Shown: in pieces, positions 12,084 through 24,056 of the stretch
Layout of the letters: the number at the start of each line of letters is the position of its first letter
Numbering within the stretch: the stretch's first letter is position 1
NCBI GenBank assembly: GCA_010645155.1
Contig: CM021317.1
Span: 921,330-985,329, forward strand
DNA from: Tigriopus japonicus
Taxonomy: Eukaryota > Arthropoda > Copepoda > Harpacticoida > Harpacticidae
Direction of reading: 5' to 3'
Length of the DNA stretch: 64,000 bases
Position numbers and translations under genes: made by a program
Notes under the pieces: model-generated
Told to the model about the DNA's origin: nothing
Seen by the model: only the letters and a program-made list of their open reading frames with translations
Databases searched by the model: none

Positions 12084-13253
12084 TCACTTGAGGGTCACAG
12101 GCATTGCAATGGCCGGAACGTCAAAGGAAAACCGGGGCGTGTTTCTAGTCAAGATGGAATGCTCCTCATAGCTCAGATTGGGCGTATCAGGTCGGTCCGC
12201 CCAATGTAGAATGATCTCCTGATCCGGTGGGCAGGATTTTTGGAAGAACTCGTTGTTGTAAGCGTTGTTGAGGTAGCGCCAGATTCCGCTGCAGTGGGTG
12301 GGAAATTCAAACCGCTTGAGTTTCAGGGCTGCCACCCTCATGTGATGAAGTTTGGGCAAGATCTCGCAATCTAGGTGGGATAATGAGTTCCCAGCCAGGA
12401 ATCGGTAATCATTTTTACGGAGATAATCGTCCAAACGTTTGAGTTCCATTTCTAGTCCTGAGGCGTCCTTAGACACGGCCTTGATGTAATAGCAGAATTT
12501 GGAAAAGAAGTTTCTGGTCAGTCTGTCGACAACCGGGTTGTCCACGTCCAGACAAGGCTCTGGAAATTCAGACTCAATGTAGTCAATGATCTCCTCCACT
12601 GTGTCGATGGCTTCATTGCCGTGAATAATGGCCGGTAGATTGCGAATGCCGTGCTCTTTGAATTCATCAGGAAGGCCAGATTTGGGAACGGTCGCCACTT
12701 TGAACTTCAGGGGACCTGCGGAACAAGAACAAGAGAGAAAACGGTCTTACTCACGAAACTTCTTTCAAGTGCATTGCTGATTTGGCGCTAACGGATAATT
12801 ATCTCTGACAGTTCAGTTCTTATGGAGGGGAAAGAATCGGTTTCCGCTCAGCTGGAGCCGATGGTATCAAAGCAAGACCAATTGAAAACGTCACCCAGGT
12901 GTCTGACACTTAAAGTAGATCATCATCACGGGATATAGAGTCATTATCCCATTGCTCTTAAGAAGATTTCACTTATTCCCTCAATAGGTAAGTAAGAAAG
13001 GACAGCCATTTAACGGACCCTTTCAGTCATTGGCGTTTTGTTAGACAGTAGTAGACGGGAAAAAGAGTCACTTACATGAGGCTGCCTTCAGCATGAGAAC
13101 CATAAATATCCTTTGACAGAACGGACAGGCGCCATATTTCTTGTTGTCGCAACCGGCCCTCACGTACAAAGTGAGAACCATGTGGCTGGTTTGGTTGTTG
13201 TTGTTGCTGTTATTATTTTTGTCGTGGTTGTGGCCTTTGCCCAGGAGGGTCAT
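12084..13253 (-). CDS. Chloride intracellular channel (CLIC) protein
   Basis: CLIC proteins have a GST fold, act as soluble glutaredoxin-like proteins, and can insert into membranes; invertebrate relatives are worm EXC-4 and fly Clic. Exons 13253-13076 and 12715-12084 join in phase across a GT-AG intron (TCAT/GT, then CGCAG) to give 269 residues. The thioredoxin-like N-terminal domain holds GACPFCQRIFMVL (Cys43 and Cys46), which aligns with the CLIC active-site CPFS/CxFC motif. The helical C-terminal domain includes LPAIIHG, VEEIIDYIE and the hallmark FLAGNSLSHLDCEILPKL. The first ~24 residues are Asn-rich (HNHDKNNNSNNNN) and look lineage-specific. The start is the first ATG of the open frame; the ATG at codon 25 is an alternative. 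The proximal long frame begins at a GTG and is exon 2, not a separate gene. Confidence 0.93.
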
Positions 13254-13825
13254 CTTGAATCTGAAACAATCAAGGTGAACTGAATGAATAATTCAACGAT
13301 GAGAAAATCTCTCTCCTTCATGAGAAAATTTACTGGCAAACGCACACAAACTCATTTTGGCGTCTGCCCCTTTATTCCCAAGATTGACCTCGGCATCTCA
13401 TGACTTTAAGGTTAACTTTCGCCTACAAAACGATCAAGATGTTGGGAAAGTTTCTTATTTGAGGGTGCATTTTCTAGAATGGCGTCTTCATATTTAAAAC
13501 AGCCATCCTCATTCCATTCCGGATGCTGAAACATTTTGGGATCTTCAAGAACTCAATTTTTGACACTATTGACTTTGATCTGGACCTTGGACTCTTAGCA
13601 GAAATGCTTTTCATTTTCTCGGCTAAATCAAACCAACACGTCATGGAGTTTTTAAGCCGCATCAGGTTTTCTATTGACATGGCTCCCTCCATCTGTGAAC
13701 TTGATGTTCGTGTTCAGATGATAATAAAAGCTGACAATCCAAAGGCTGAAATGGATTCATGTAGTTTTGAGAATGGGATATGCATGTGTTTTGACAAGAT
13801 TTAAGAGTGATTTTGATCCATCTTA
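13254..13825. other. Upstream region of CLIC, no gene seen
   Basis: Presumed 5' UTR and promoter of CLIC on the minus strand. The open frame at 13523-13804 has no recognisable domain or splice context. Confidence 0.5.
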
Positions 13826-14206
13826 CCGGGTGATTCATAAAAAAACGGAACAGGAAACCATGTTCCTTACTCAGAAATGGTTGATCTCGCAAAAAGCCTA
13901 TGATGATCAAAAAGATGCGGCACATTTAAATTCTTCTGATTAGTATGGTTTTATTTCCTTTACGTCGCCTAATTTTCGTTTGAAGCCAAATTTCGCAAGG
14001 GAAAAAAGTCTAAATTCCGAACGCTCTATTTCAGAAATGACCCTTCGCGGAAAAATTGGGGTCGCTTATACATTGCATTTGGGTAAAATTACTTTTTCTG
14101 ACACTATAAGCCAAGTGTTTGGCAAATCATATCATACCCAATGAAAGGGAGGGTCCTATATGGTTTCAATCACGAGTTACGGACGATATTCTTTTGAAAC
14201 ACCCAG
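13826..14206. mobile_element. Mariner-type MITE, 381 bp
   Basis: The ends CCGGGTGATTCA (left) and TGAAACACCCAG (right) form short inverted repeats directly flanked by TA (13824-13825 and 14207-14208), as in Tc1/mariner insertions. Related partial copies occur at 38749 and 43145 (inverted). It contains no transposase. Confidence 0.72.
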
Positions 14207-17200
14207 TATTATTGTCGGATAAAGCACCCAATCTTAAAATCGATGATAAGTGGGCTGAATTTTGCATAGCTAAATAAATAAACAAACATATCCGCCTTGC
14301 CCCTCCCTTGATTATTCACTTTGGTTGACAGCTTGCAATTACAAGTACTTCAAAGCGTTGAATGTCTGAGAGCGATTGCATTGTACTGTGAATGTTCTAA
14401 CGGGACTTGTTACGAGGTTAGTTCACAGACAACTTTCCCCGTAATCGTCCGCATAATTAGACTACTCTGCTCTGCTGAAGAGCCCTTCAGGCCAATTGTA
14501 TTTGAATTCAACCTCATTTTCGTTTCCGGCCAAGATCGAATCAAAGACGGGCTTATTATTACTTTGCGTTTTTTCCTTCAGTCTCGAACGAAGCCAATTC
14601 ACGTGCATGAGAAATACGTAATGCGAGGATTGGTTCGTCACGATCCTTTGGAATAAGCGAAATACGACGAAATGGCTAACCTCATGACAGCAATAATAAT
14701 CCCTCATCTAATTTGGCCTGAAAGATGCCCAGGGAAAAAAGTGACGCTCGTGTGCAGATAAAACCGTTTGTTCAATAATTGATGCATACATAGTAAAGAC
14801 TAAGTACGCTACAGTACACGTAATATCAACAACGAGGAAGTGAAGGCTCCAATGTAAATCACGCCAACCAACCTTTTACACGAATTTAACATTCTCAAAG
14901 ATTGAACAAACACCTGTCTTGCCAAAGATTGAGTAACTGCGAAATAACCTTAGAGAATTGGCATTCACACGACAAATCACTTCCACTTGGTGAGGAATCC
15001 AAAATGTCTTGATCAAGAGCATCATTAGGATGGTGTGTTTCTTCAAGGGTGATTGAGACGAACCCTGCCAGAATTCGTTTTCAGTTTTGAAAACTCGGGT
15101 TTTAATGGATATTATTGATTTGACGCCGACAAGTGGAAATTTGAATCGACGTGTTGTGTGTTGTGTAAGAGAGAAAATGAAGAACTAGAGTACAAGGTCC
15201 GTGCATGAGGACATCTCATGGTAAAATAGTTCCTGTTCGGCTATTGTTGATCTTGAACAAATCTTCAAGCTAAAAGGCTTTTAGTATGGAGTGATGACTT
15301 TGTTCTTGCATTTTCCGCCTAAATGTTACTTGCGATCGTTTCCGTAAACCAAGAAAGACTTGCCTTTTAAACGATTCAATCAAAAAAAGGGGAACTAAAG
15401 TGTCGAAGATAAGGTGCGTTTAAAAAGCATAAAGACACCCTTTAAAATTCTAGGTGTTGGACACTCAGAACTTCACATTTGAAATACTTTGTCCTACACA
15501 TTACTAGGCCTGGGAATTTAATCTAAAACCCTTTTTGCATTTTTCACTCTTTTTTGCATTTTTATGCCACTAATTTGCATTTTGTGGATTTTTGGGCGGA
15601 TATTGAGCAGACAGCGTTACCTGCAAGGGTGTGTTATTATCAGCAGTTACTTATAAGATATCATTTTCAATTTTTTGGGAAACCTGATTTAAAAATGTAT
15701 GCTAAATATAAAACAAGTAATTCCGCCAAGTCTTATTTTTTCATTTGGTTTTCTAACAAAATTTTTGGAAGATGGGTACATAGATTGACTAAGTCCGTTC
15801 TTGTGGAAACGATCCAATGTTTTATTGTACAAAAACAAGTGCTGAATGCCAATAAGGGTATTTTTCTTTCCAAACATTTTCAAAATCATAGTCCGAAAAG
15901 TCAAATCCACGAAACTTAAAGCTTTGGCAGTGAATAGAGAGCTAATAAAGTTTGCTGATTTTGTTTGTTAACCAGAGTGGAGGAATTGTTCATGAGATAG
16001 CCCAAAATGAAGGATTGATTTCAGTTTGGTGACAAGTCTCTGTTCTGAAGCTTGTTCATATTCGCGGCCAAGAAAATATCAAACTAAAATAAGTTGATAT
16101 GCTACCAAGAGACGGAAGACTGCAATTTTTACTCCCAAGGATCTTGAATCGATAACCCAAAACAAAACATAAAATATCCTCGGGAAACATGATTTTATTC
16201 TAAGGACTTGAAGGACATTAAAGACATTTTATTTGCATTAAATCACAAGCCTACATATCACTTTCAACAAAAGTGCTGAAAGAGTTGGACAATCTGTGAA
16301 AATCTGGGTTTGACGATGATTTTTTTGGTTTCGATTAAATCGTGCCCGACTGATTGGGTAGTTTTATACCTCATCATTCCAGGAACCAAGAGATCAAACT
16401 CAAATGGTTTCTAAATTGTGTCCGTCAATGCATTTATACCCAGACGAAGTGCCATCTAAGATCATCCATTGACGAGCAGGATTTCCCCCAACATATTAAT
16501 CTGAAAAGCCTTTTTGTGGTGCAAAAATCGAGGCATATTGCATGAACTCCTTAAGGTTTTGTTCTACCCTCCTAAGAAGCTACTTGAAGGGTAGTCCTTA
16601 AAATGAGGGAGGATAATCAAAGGTGGATTTATCAATCTTTTATTCGCCTCTAGATTTACCAAAAGTGTGTTACGTCAGTTTTGTTTTTGTCAAAACTAAG
16701 TTTAAGTTAAAAGTACGAAAAAATACTAACAACAACCTCAAGGCTTTTTAACCAATCCCAATAGATCTGCCTATTGAGAGTCGAAAAAAGCTACCTCTAG
16801 CGGCATTTATGGCATTTCCTGAAATGTAAAGTGGAGAAATTCCGAAAATATGCCCTTCACTTTGCTAAGTTTGAATGCCTCTCGTACATCCCCAGTGACT
16901 TAAAATTGGCAGCAGCTAACAGAAAGTTGTTAATTATTGTATCAAAAAACAGTCTTAAATTTTAAGGACATCGAGATTTTTGCCTTATCTTAAAGTTATT
17001 ACAAGTTTAAAATGTCAACTTCAGTTTAAAAAACTAGTCACCTTCTATATGTATGAGGAAGGAGAAAAAGGGGAAAAGGAGAAGACAAGAGGGGCGACCA
17101 ATTTCAGACATTCAAAAAGGAGTTGGGGAAGCTTTCAGACATGTGGACTTTTGGACACCGTTGTGACAAACCAATGCAATTTTCGTACATTACAAGAGCA

Positions 17201-20200
17201 CAACTTTTGAAGTTAAAATAAATGGCTCTAGAATGAAATGAAAAAAGAAATACCAAACACTGATAAAACTTGCATAAAAAGCGAAAAAAGTTACTACATG
17301 GACAGGGTCTCTTAATCCTGTGTACACTCCACGTTTTGAATCGTGAGACTCTATAATGCCTTGCTTTTTCTGGAGGCTGTTTTGTAAGAGTTAAACGTTA
17401 TTTTTGGGCAGAAACCTTGTTTCAAACAATGAAAGCACCAGTACATTGTCCAAACAATTATAAAAATAGTCATCATTTTGCGTGAACTCAGACATTTTGT
17501 TTGTTAACATCGGGTCAAGATCCTCAAAAACTTATGTAGTTGATGTTTAGCTTCTCGGCTTTGTTTTCCATTGGTGTTTCTGGAAATTTCTGAGCAGAAA
17601 TCAATTTGGGAATTACATAAGTGTTTACCTTACGTCAAAACTGCACTCCAAATCCCACACATCTTAAAGTGAATTGCTAGTTTAGGCTCTACCTAAGTCC
17701 TGCATACACGGTCACCAAAGTCTTGTGTTCTTTTCATTTCAAGTCCAAAGTTCATGGATTCTTCTCAAGAACTCATGAACATATCTGTGGATGCCATCCT
17801 GTTTTTCTTAGGCCAATGAGTTCTGAATTTCTAGTTTATTACTTGCTACAGGGAAGTTGCCATGGCTAATGGTGAGCTTGAAAAGTCGTTCCAAGTACAT
17901 TTTATCCAATGCCTACATGCACCTTGGACTCCTAGAAGCCAGCACCTTATAAATATCGTCACTATCTTGGCCTAAATTAAGGCTTGTTATCAATACAATG
18001 CAATTCGTTCTTGTGGTTGTGACTTTTTTAGTCCCTTGTCCCTTGATGCCTGCCAAAAAATGTACTTTTTCCATAGGCCATAATTGCCCTAATTTCCCAT
18101 CACCTTTTCCACTGGTACGTCAGCTGATATGGTACATGGTCGCCGCCAGATCTATTTTGCAGCTTTAATTAACCTTCTGTCTTTCAGATCACTTAGGATG
18201 TGGTCCCCCTCCCATCATGGACCCATGTGTGTGTATGTACGTTCGTACGAAGCTAGTATGACTTGACAACCAATGCTCTCATTGAATGGAATATACGTAC
18301 GTCTCTCATGGATCGAAACCACATTGTTAACGTCATTGTCCTCCAAAAACTTTAGTGGGAAAAAATCATCCTATTTCTTCTGATCCATTCAGACATTTTC
18401 CACACCGCGTGTAAAACTTGCCAATTCCAATATCCTCTTTATATTTTGACACATCCTTCAATTCAGGATAATGCGGGTCTTCTGCAGTGTAAAAGCCTCA
18501 TTAATAATCTCGAATGTGATGGATGGGCTATTGAGATTGAACGTGGCGTCATTGATTGATCTAAAAATTCTCTTGAAGGACAAAAGATTGCCTGTTTTCA
18601 GAAAATTGTGACTTGTCGTCCTCTTTCCTTCAATCGATTCGAAATAGGCTACTTGTCAATAGAATGACGCTCCCATTTTGTTCGCCCTTGTTTTTCTCAC
18701 TTTTCCTGTAGTTGAAAACGAGAGGCTAAACTAGAATATTTTTGTATTGTTAAAGGTCCCAAAATGTTCAATTTATGTGTGTGAAAGTCGATGCAGATTA
18801 AGTGGAATTACCTCCGAGGGCGATCCATAATTGTGTCTGCATTTCAAATTACCGACTCTACATAACAGATGTTGATCCCATTTGGATGCCAGAGAAAAGG
18901 AGTCAAATAAAATCCAGCACCTTGTCGAACGTATTTTCAGGGCGTTTCGTATTTCGAGGCCATTCAGAAATTGCCATTGAAAAACATTTCCATGTGACAA
19001 AACTGCTTTGAGGAGGAAGGGAAACGATGTACTAAAGACTTGATTCGAATCCTCATGAGAGTCTCATTGACCTTGACTCTTTTGGCATCTCTTCTAACTG
19101 TTTTGTCGATCGAGAGGGAGTCAATGGCGATTACGTCTTGGTGAGAAGAAATAGGCTTGTCATCATTAGGACAAGCGGTTTCATTGGAGTTCGCCGGTTG
19201 GTTCTGTCTCTAAAACCATGGTCTTATGAATAAGATGAGAGGTGAAAATGAAACTAATTGCTGCAGGAAGGCGGAGATGCCGTCGAGATGCATCAAACCC
19301 GTAACATATGTGGCTATTTGTGAATGCCTTTGATGTTTTGTTGTACTCGTCCGTCTGTTGGCAGTTTCTAAATGAAATCGCGTCCCTTGTTTGCCTGATA
19401 ATTTCTTTTTCATGAGTGAACGTCAAACTTTTTCCAGCGTGTGTAAAAATGCCAAAAATAATGGACCAGATACTTAACGACACCTTAAGGTGGAGGATAA
19501 GTGATACCTTTTTGATAATTAGGAGGAAGAAAATTGCTAAACACGAGGTCTGAGCCAAAACTTAAATTCGGAGAGGTCATTAATTTTCTTCAAAAAGAGG
19601 TGTTGACAATTATTGTGGCCATTAGAACTACTATAAAGTGTGTTGCCAGTGGCTTAAAATGAGCCTGACAAAACTAGAAAGGCAATTAATCAGTGGCCAA
19701 TTTGTCATGGCCCTCAGAATGAAATTTCATTAATCACCAAACAAATTGTCATTTTCCATCCTATTACAGTATGAGAAAATGTAGCTTAATGTCAATTAGA
19801 ATGATTAACAGCTTTGCAAAGCATCAACATACTTTGTTAAATATTACTTCAGAGTTGCAACATCACTTGAGCAAGATCCATAGATCTCTCTTGTCAATAT
19901 GTGTTAATCTGGCAAAGGTTTTCTGCAATGCTATGATGTTTAAATTAGCCTGACTATCTGTACGTTTTGAGGAAGATCTTTGTTACACAATAGAATAGTG
20001 AGCTAGGATCTTGTTTCAAGATAATTGCTTCATTTCAAGGAAGATCTCCAACATCTCTAGCCCTAGAAGCTGTATGTGCTATGATATAACTTCAAGCTAG
20101 TTTCACATGAAATACAAACATGAGGCAATATGTCCTCATTCCTAGGATTGAGTCTGGAACAAAAATTCTAAATTTTGTTCTGGATGATCAACAAGTTTGG

Positions 20201-21673
20201 TTGCCTTTCTATGCAAGGGTGGATCACAGGAAGTTTGAACAATGCTGCACTTCACTGCCTGTCCTCAATGACAACAATTGTAGTCATCGGCAACTGTTTG
20301 TAGCTTACGTAAAGCCACAAATGTTAATTGCTCTATCAAAAACAAGCTTACCTTAATACCAAAATTTAATAACTTGAACGCCAAGGCTGGCCCGGTTTAA
20401 GTTCCTGAAAAGTATATTCACTAGGTTAAAAAGGCCTCAAAGCAGACCCTGACTCAAGTAGAAGTAAAAACACCTCACAAAAAGCATGTACGTCCTATCA
20501 CAAGAACAGCTCCACACCAACTTGCATACCAAGCCAGCAAAGGAAGCGTTTCTTTTACCAATCAAGCGCTTACTCGGCTGGCTCTTGCTCTCTGCATTGG
20601 CTGGCCGTCTCTGCTCTGCAATCATTGGCAGGAAAAAATGCTCAGGATTGTACCTCATTCCTGAGAAGTATGTACGTGCGTAGGCCGGCTTTTAGTGGTT
20701 CTCTGTCCATTGTGTTCGAGGTTTTTGTTTTGAAGACGAAACCGAAAGTAGGCACGGGAAACGGAGGGACGGGCAGCAGGGATTGGCATTGGGAAACGGG
20801 TCGGATAGAAAGTGGATGTGAGACGATATTAGACCCAGCGAAGATGCTTGAGAGGCTTGGAGTCGGATCAGGTAGACTTGGATATTTTGTGTCTCTCTGA
20901 CATCTCTGACGGAGCTAAAAGGGTAAGTGCCTCCTCATCCACTCTTGGGTTGTAAATCTTCAGGAATACCAAGACAAACCCAAAAAGCCTGAGTGGAGAT
21001 GACGCTTTGATCAAATTCCTACTTCTCTTCAGCGATGTCTGATTTCTTTTTTAATATGTTGTTTCAGGGTTTTCCTTCACTGGAGGTAAGAAATGTGTTG
21101 CAGACTTTTCACACATAACGTTTGGATTTATGTGAGGTGAAACCTTTTCTTTTGAAGGTCAAGCCATATATAAGCAAATGACGTATCCGCAGCCAATTTG
21201 CCATATTATGCTATGTGATAAAAATCGAGACAAAAGTCGAAGATCGGCTACACATTTTACAAGAGCTAATGCCCATGACGAAAAACGCAATTTTCATCAG
21301 TCCATGAAAAAATAAAACGTTAATAATTGAATGCCATTGATAAAAAAAACTCGCACAGTGTACTTGTTCAGCTAAAAGGAAATGCTTCTCAGTCTCACCA
21401 TTACTAACTTACTTGGAAAACGCGTTTTAAAAGCATGCACCCGAAGCTCCAAATGAAGGCCTGCCCGTTGTGCCACGTTTATGCAAAGATATTATACATT
21501 AACTGAGTGATATCTTGTTTTTGTTGGACTTTAATAAGACCTTCTTTTTCCATATACGCATTACAAAACTCAAAAATCCCTTAAAGTCTCCAATACTTGA
21601 ATATCGTCTTTTTTTCATTCAAATATGTACTCCCAAGAACCACTGAATTTCACTGGACTGGGACGCTAACGAA
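14207..21673. other. Gene-free stretch, about 7.5 kb
   Basis: No ORF here shows a known domain, matching splice phases or coding-like composition. Short open frames (for example 15554-15919, 19558-19181 and 20120-20356) look random. A T-rich block with repeated TTTTTGCAT is at about 15530-15590. I saw no RNA gene. Promoters or enhancers of flanking genes could lie here but are not visible by eye. Confidence 0.5.
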
Positions 21674-22048
21674 GAGAGTCATGATTTCCAGTAGAAACTA
21701 ATCAACTATGTTCTGCTGCAAATGAAACCTTTCTTTAGTCGAGTAAATTACATACTTCAATTTTCAGCTCAATCGAACGTCGGAGTCAAAAGTTATGCTC
21801 TCTCAAAGTTTAGTGCAAATCCTACCGAGAATGAATGAACTAGCCCTTTTCTGTTAATTGGTTTACCACAAAAAGGCTAACTCCTTCATTCTTTCATCTC
21901 TTTAGTCCATAAGTTTGAGAAGGCATTACTTTTCACTCCAACCTTCGATTGGGCTTGAAATTGAAATACTACGTCTAGTCGTCAACTGAATGCAAGCAAG
22001 CTCTCGATTCCAGAAGAAAGCTTAATCCTTCTGGAAATCATAATTCTC
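21674..22048. repeat. Palindromic repeat element, 375 bp (fullest copy)
   Basis: The ends read GAGAGTCATGATTTCCAG and CTGGAAATCATAATTCTC, imperfect inverted repeats. The arms fold over most of the element, with TCAATCGAACGTCGGAGTC facing the mirrored block near 21940. It shares its sequence with the copies at 345-521 and 62968-63310. I could not define a target duplication. Confidence 0.72.
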
Positions 22049-22883
22049 ACCCACTCCAGACATTCATTGCTTCTTGGTTTTTCTTAACCAAAATTGTAAA
22101 TCGCTACCATCCTCAATACTTAAGAACATCCACTTCACCACATGTAGAGTATTGTTTTCCTTCATTTGCATGGACTTTAGAGGCTCAATGGCCACTGTTG
22201 ATAAAGCAATGCTTTTCCCGGAGAACAGTGTTTGGTTAAAAGCAGCAATGGGCCGAAATCGCTTCGAACAAAATTTTAGCCAAAGTCTTCAACCCCTCCT
22301 AGATTCATCGAGGGATTTCTCAATGGGGAGAGGCTTAACTTTTGAAGAGGCCAGAATGATCTCGCAGTCAAAGGTATTGGGTTTATGACAAAGCAACATG
22401 CTTCCTCCAGACTGAGTGGGTTCTGGCCCCGGTGTTGAAAGAAAATTTCATGGGAAGGGACTTGGTATCCTGTTAGAGCAGTTTCCTACAATAAGAGAGG
22501 TCCCAGGATCGGTTCTCCTCCCGGCCAACTACCCATTTTTATGCACCACCGTCAGAAGGAAAATCGTTCCGGAACCGGACAACGATATGATGGCTAACTC
22601 CACTTCTCTGGCAATGCTCAATCCTCCGTTCCAAAGCCCACAATAAACTCAAGAACATGACTTGGGTTAAGGGAATTGCCCCCAATAAAGACTACATTGG
22701 AACACGGCAAATAAAAACAAGGAAAATTTGATCAAACAGTGCGAATCACTGCAACATCTGGAATAAGAAATGTTTTTTTTTCAAGAAAACGGTTAACTTG
22801 ATCAAGTATTAGAACCAATCTCCAGGTATGAAATGGAGACAGAAAGACGTGATTTTTTAAATGATCTGTTTATTCTGTAAAAA
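22049..22883. other. Spacer with two unassigned short open frames
   Basis: Plus-strand frames 22074-22388 and 22416-22646 run nearly end to end and have a protein-like look (for example LEQFPTIREVPGSVLLPANY). I recognise no family, so they may be a frameshifted remnant of a mobile element. There is no support for a functional gene. Confidence 0.35.
22869..22874 (-). terminator. Polyadenylation signal of saposin-like copy 1
   Basis: AATAAA on the minus strand starts 10 bp after the stop codon. Copies 2 and 4 have AATAAACAG in nearly the same place, so their 3' UTRs are related. Confidence 0.7.
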
Positions 22884-23429
22884 CTAGCAGAGTTGGAAGA
22901 TCTCATTGCAGAATCGTTCGGGCTCAGCACGGACCACGGCCACGAGAGAATCGATGGCACAAGGAGCCAAAGCATCCACAAAGTCTCCGCAGACAGCGGC
23001 ATCAGGGCTCACGGTTTCATCCTCACAGAAAGCGGGGCCCTTCAAGTAGGCCAAAAGAGCAGCGGTTTGCACATCTCCGGTGGCCACATTCAAGAGGTCG
23101 TCCAATCGAGCCTTGCAGGTGTCGCAATCCCAAGCCTTGGTGGCAATGCAGCTGGGGTCAAGGGCAGCACAAGCGATGGCAGCAATGTTGTCGCTGGCCT
23201 CAAGAGCGGCCACAATGGCGGGCCACCAGGTGTCCACACCGGTGTTGCAACCCTCGGGGTCATCCAGAGCGGGGCAGCAGGCATCCTTGACGATGGTGGC
23301 CTCCTCGGTGACCTCACTGTTGGAGCCCAAGTAGTCCAAGATGGCGTTGACACCGACCTTGCAGGTCTCGCAGTCAGCGGAGACGGTGGCGGCGAGGGCC
23401 ACAACGGCGAAAAGGCTCAAGAATTTCAT
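22884..23429 (-). CDS. Secreted two-domain saposin-like protein, copy 1
   Basis: 181 residues in one exon. Residues 1-18 form a signal peptide (MKFLSLFAVVALAATVSA). Two saposin B-like units follow, each opening with C-x2-C: the first has Cys20, 23, 51, 52, 61, 87 and 94, the second Cys102, 105, 135, 147, 157, 174 and 181. Saposin-type folds are small helical disulfide bundles that bind or disturb lipids, so an extracellular, gut or lysosomal lipid-binding role is an inference, not shown. Diagnostic residues are Tyr33, Ala84, Glu138-Thr139 and Glu171. Coding sequence is strikingly GC-rich at third positions against an AT-rich background, suggesting high expression. The start is fixed by the signal peptide and by all five copies sharing it. 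Confidence 0.94.
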   Translation of the reverse strand: MKFLSLFAVVALAATVSADCETCKVGVNAILDYLGSNSEVTEEATIVKDACCPALDDPEGCNTGVDTWWPAIVAALEASDNIAAIACAALDPSCIATKAWDCDTCKARLDDLLNVATGDVQTAALLAYLKGPAFCEDETVSPDAAVCGDFVDALAPCAIDSLVAVVRAEPERFCNEIFQLC

Positions 23430-24056
23430 TATACGTCGGGATACTTTTCTTTCCTTCAGAAAAATGACGAATTGTTTGATGCATTCAGAGCCTTAAATAC
23501 CAACGCGAGTACTACTCTTGTTTATCTCTATTTTCTTTGGCCTTCTTATCTTTGATATTATATAATGGTACTTGCCATCCTAATTCTTGCAGAATTAGTG
23601 GGATTTATATAAATCTAAGAAACTTTCATTGATATATTGGGTAAATTGGGCAACACGTTGAAAGTGATTTGTCACAACTTGAAATACTAATATACAGGAC
23701 CAACGTAAGTAGCTTTAGGAATGCAATGATCAACTCCTCCCACTAAGCAATTTTTAATTCGATTAAGGCCTCCCCAATAGATTTAACGGGAAAAAGACCA
23801 AATGCCCCAACACTAGTTTTGAGTGTATTGGATAGTAAAATCTATTACAAAAACTTAAAGCAATTCTATTTTTATTCATAAACGTTATCTTTCAATTTTG
23901 AGGCTTCTTTGTGACTGATTTGTTTGCACCTACCCTGTATCCTTTTAAGCTTTAAAACAAGCCTATTCTTCAATAATGGAAAGTGGGAAACATATTGAGG
24001 ATCTAACTTTCCATCTTACCAAGATTTATATCTAGATTTGCATGTTCTCGTTTTAC
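23430..24056. other. Upstream region of saposin-like copy 1
   Basis: AT-rich DNA with the probable core promoter close to the gene and nothing else recognisable up to the foldback element. Confidence 0.5.
23493..23499 (-). promoter_or_regulatory. TATA-like box of saposin-like copy 1
   Basis: TATTTAA begins 70 bp upstream of the ATG. Canonical TATA boxes of copies 2, 4 and 5 sit 67-68 bp upstream of theirs, so the position supports this weaker match. Confidence 0.6.

Noticed and set aside
15554..15919. 121-codon plus-strand frame
   Set aside because: AT-rich composition, no recognisable domain, and it begins in a T-rich repeat block also seen near 54800.
22074..22646. Two neighbouring frames as a gene
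   Set aside because: No domain, no splice signals that join them, and no codon bias; kept only as an unassigned note.
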